A DNA stretch of 64,000 nt, from the NCBI GenBank assembly GCA_964550025.1, contig CAZJYI010000014.1, positions 1-64,000 on the forward strand, given 5' to 3'. The position numbers and the translations under genes were made by a program. The notes under the pieces were generated by a model that did not search any database, was not told where the DNA came from, and saw only the letters and a program-made list of their open reading frames with translations. Shown here piece after piece: positions 63,010 through 64,000 of the stretch (position 1 is its first letter; every line of letters starts with the position of its first letter). This DNA comes from CAZJYI01 sp964550025 (GTDB taxonomy: Bacteria > Verrucomicrobiota > Kiritimatiellia > UBA8416 > CAYOBW01).

Positions 63010-63774
63010 TCACCCCATCCGCTCCAGTTCCTGCCGCATCCAGCCGGGGCGGTTGGTGGTGAGGTAGGTGATCCCGCAGTCCCGCAGGCGCAAGGCCTCC
63101 TGGATGTCGTCCACGGTCCAGACGTTGAGCTCCTTGCCTTCGCCGGTAACGGCACGCACGAAATCGGCGTCGATCCGTTCGCTGCGCGCGCAGCCGACGC
63201 CGTCCGCACCGACGGCGTGCAGAACGGACAGGATCTCCGCGGAGGACACGACGTCTTCCGTCAACCAGTGTGTCTTCACGTCGGGCATCAATGCCTTTGA
63301 CGCGGCGATCACCTCCCGGCTGAATGCCATGACCGTCACCTGGGGCGGAGCGACGGTCTGCACCTCGTCCAGTGCCGCCTTGATCGGCGCCATCGTGTCG
63401 TGACCTGACTTGACTTCGATGAACAACTTCTTGCCTTCCTGCACGAAACGGGCCACTTCCTGCAGCGTGGGAATGCGTTGCCCCATCCAGCGGGGACTGA
63501 ACGTCATCCCAACGTCCAGTCGCTTCAGCTCCTCGCACGTGCACTCGGCGATCCTGCGGTCGACGCCGGCCATGCGCCCCGTTCCTTCGTCGTGGTGGCA
63601 GACGACATGACCGTCGGCGGAAAGGCGGAAATCGCCCTCTACCCCGTCGGCACCGTCATCCCACGCGGTGCGAAACGCCGCGAGCGTGTTTTCGGGCGCC
63701 ACGTACGACGCGCCGCGGTGCGCAATGATCTTGAACGCCTGCTGCGCCGCTGGTTGCCAGACCACCTCTTCCAT
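63010..63774 (-). CDS. Glycerophosphodiester phosphodiesterase family protein
   Basis: 254 aa from ATG 63774 with AAGGGGA upstream. GDPD motifs: IIAHRGASYVAPENTLAAF (HRG plus E-N), GVEGDFRLSADGHVVCHHDE (metal Glu/Asp and the general-acid His) and LFIEVKSG. It hydrolyses glycerophosphodiesters to glycerol-3-phosphate, which the glpD product in this window could use. There is no signal peptide, so it acts in the cytosol. The beta-helix gene follows in the same orientation after about 106 bp. Confidence 0.9.
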   Translation of the reverse strand: MEEVVWQPAAQQAFKIIAHRGASYVAPENTLAAFRTAWDDGADGVEGDFRLSADGHVVCHHDEGTGRMAGVDRRIAECTCEELKRLDVGMTFSPRWMGQRIPTLQEVARFVQEGKKLFIEVKSGHDTMAPIKAALDEVQTVAPPQVTVMAFSREVIAASKALMPDVKTHWLTEDVVSSAEILSVLHAVGADGVGCARSERIDADFVRAVTGEGKELNVWTVDDIQEALRLRDCGITYLTTNRPGWMRQELERMG

Positions 63775-63852
63775 TCCCCTTCTCGCCCTCCGCGACCTTC
63801 TGCCTGTCCTGTCTCCCGTTCCGTTGGACCGAACGGAGTTCGGCCCCACAGG

Positions 63853-63876
63853 TCACCGGCTGAAAGCCGGCGCTAC
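63853..63876. repeat. CCGGCTGAAAGCCGG palindrome
   Basis: TCACCGGCTGAAAGCCGGCG begins at 63853. It is the inverted orientation of the family found at 27560, 33722 and 35926, over 27 kb away. Confidence 0.85.
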
Positions 63877-63919
63877 TGCCTGCCGTGCCTGGACGTTGGA
63901 TGTTGGGCGTTGCCGCCGT

Positions 63920-64000
63920 CTACGGCGACAGTGTCGCGTTCGCCGTCTCCAGCTCCGCCACGGTGAACTTGACGCTCTTTGGGCTCCCTTTCACCGTCGC
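63920..64000 (-). CDS. C-terminal end of an unknown gene (cut by window edge)
   Basis: The last 26 codons before a TAG stop (63920-63922) read ...ATVKGSPKSVKFTVAELETA then NATLSP. Nothing more can be said. The reading is supported by an open frame to the edge and coding-like composition. Confidence 0.4.
   Translation of the reverse strand, partial: ATVKGSPKSVKFTVAELETANATLSP

Overview
GC-rich bacterial DNA, probably a metagenome-assembled contig because it carries a 100-base run of N at 2710-2809. The gene content suggests a member of the Planctomycetes-Verrucomicrobia-Chlamydiae (PVC) group, most likely a Kiritimatiellota- or Lentisphaerota-like organism. The reasons are secreted formylglycine-type sulfatases, a secreted methyltransferase/PQQ-propeller protein, a NIPSNAP protein, a Ser/Thr kinase with a large C-terminal region, a huge beta-helix protein with a dockerin-like end, and many GC-rich palindromic repeats between and inside genes. 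This placement is an inference; there is no rRNA in the window.

Layout. (1) 1-6600, minus strand: a defence-type cluster on the 3' side of a tRNA-Asp(GTC). It holds a PLD-like nuclease/SNF2 helicase, a 54-codon ORF that looks like an internally deleted DUF3800 gene, an Eco57I-type DNA methyltransferase cut by the window edge, and a DUF1016 (YhcG-like nuclease) remnant. (2) 7-21 kb: housekeeping and unknowns, namely a kinase-like multipass membrane protein, a GGQ release-factor-like protein, prephenate dehydratase, an M48 protease, LarE with a lipoprotein, a CPBP protease, MtnA and a 1144-aa receptor-like kinase. (3) 21-37.4 kb: a carbohydrate/sulfate-ester locus. A LacI regulator sits across a perfect 20-bp palindromic operator from sulfatase 1, a 2111-codon membrane protein ending in a GH94 phosphorylase domain, a lipoprotein and sulfatase 2; on the lacI side lie an SGNH hydrolase and a methyltransferase-PQQ protein. 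(4) 37.6-42.5 kb: glycerol dehydrogenase, FAD glycerol-3-phosphate dehydrogenase, a URO-D superfamily protein and a NIPSNAP protein. (5) 43-51 kb: a two-module DUF3857/transglutaminase protein, a split DUF3160 gene, a NYN ribonuclease and a repeat protein. (6) 51-53.2 kb, minus strand: hicA-hicB-prmA-thpR, tightly packed. (7) 53.4-58.3 kb: a complete selenocysteine operon, selA-selB-selD, with overlapping genes; SelD carries a Cys-rich N-terminus and a fused AhpD/CMD domain. (8) 58.7-64 kb: a three-module right-handed beta-helix protein, a GDPD phosphodiesterase and the tail of another gene.

A recurrent theme is repeat DNA acting on genes. Palindromic or self-similar elements supply the last codons or stop codons of several genes (M48 protease, GH94 protein, lipoprotein, PQQ protein). 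One element with 21-nt arms lies in frame inside the GH94 membrane protein, and others make up the apparent N-terminus of that same protein.
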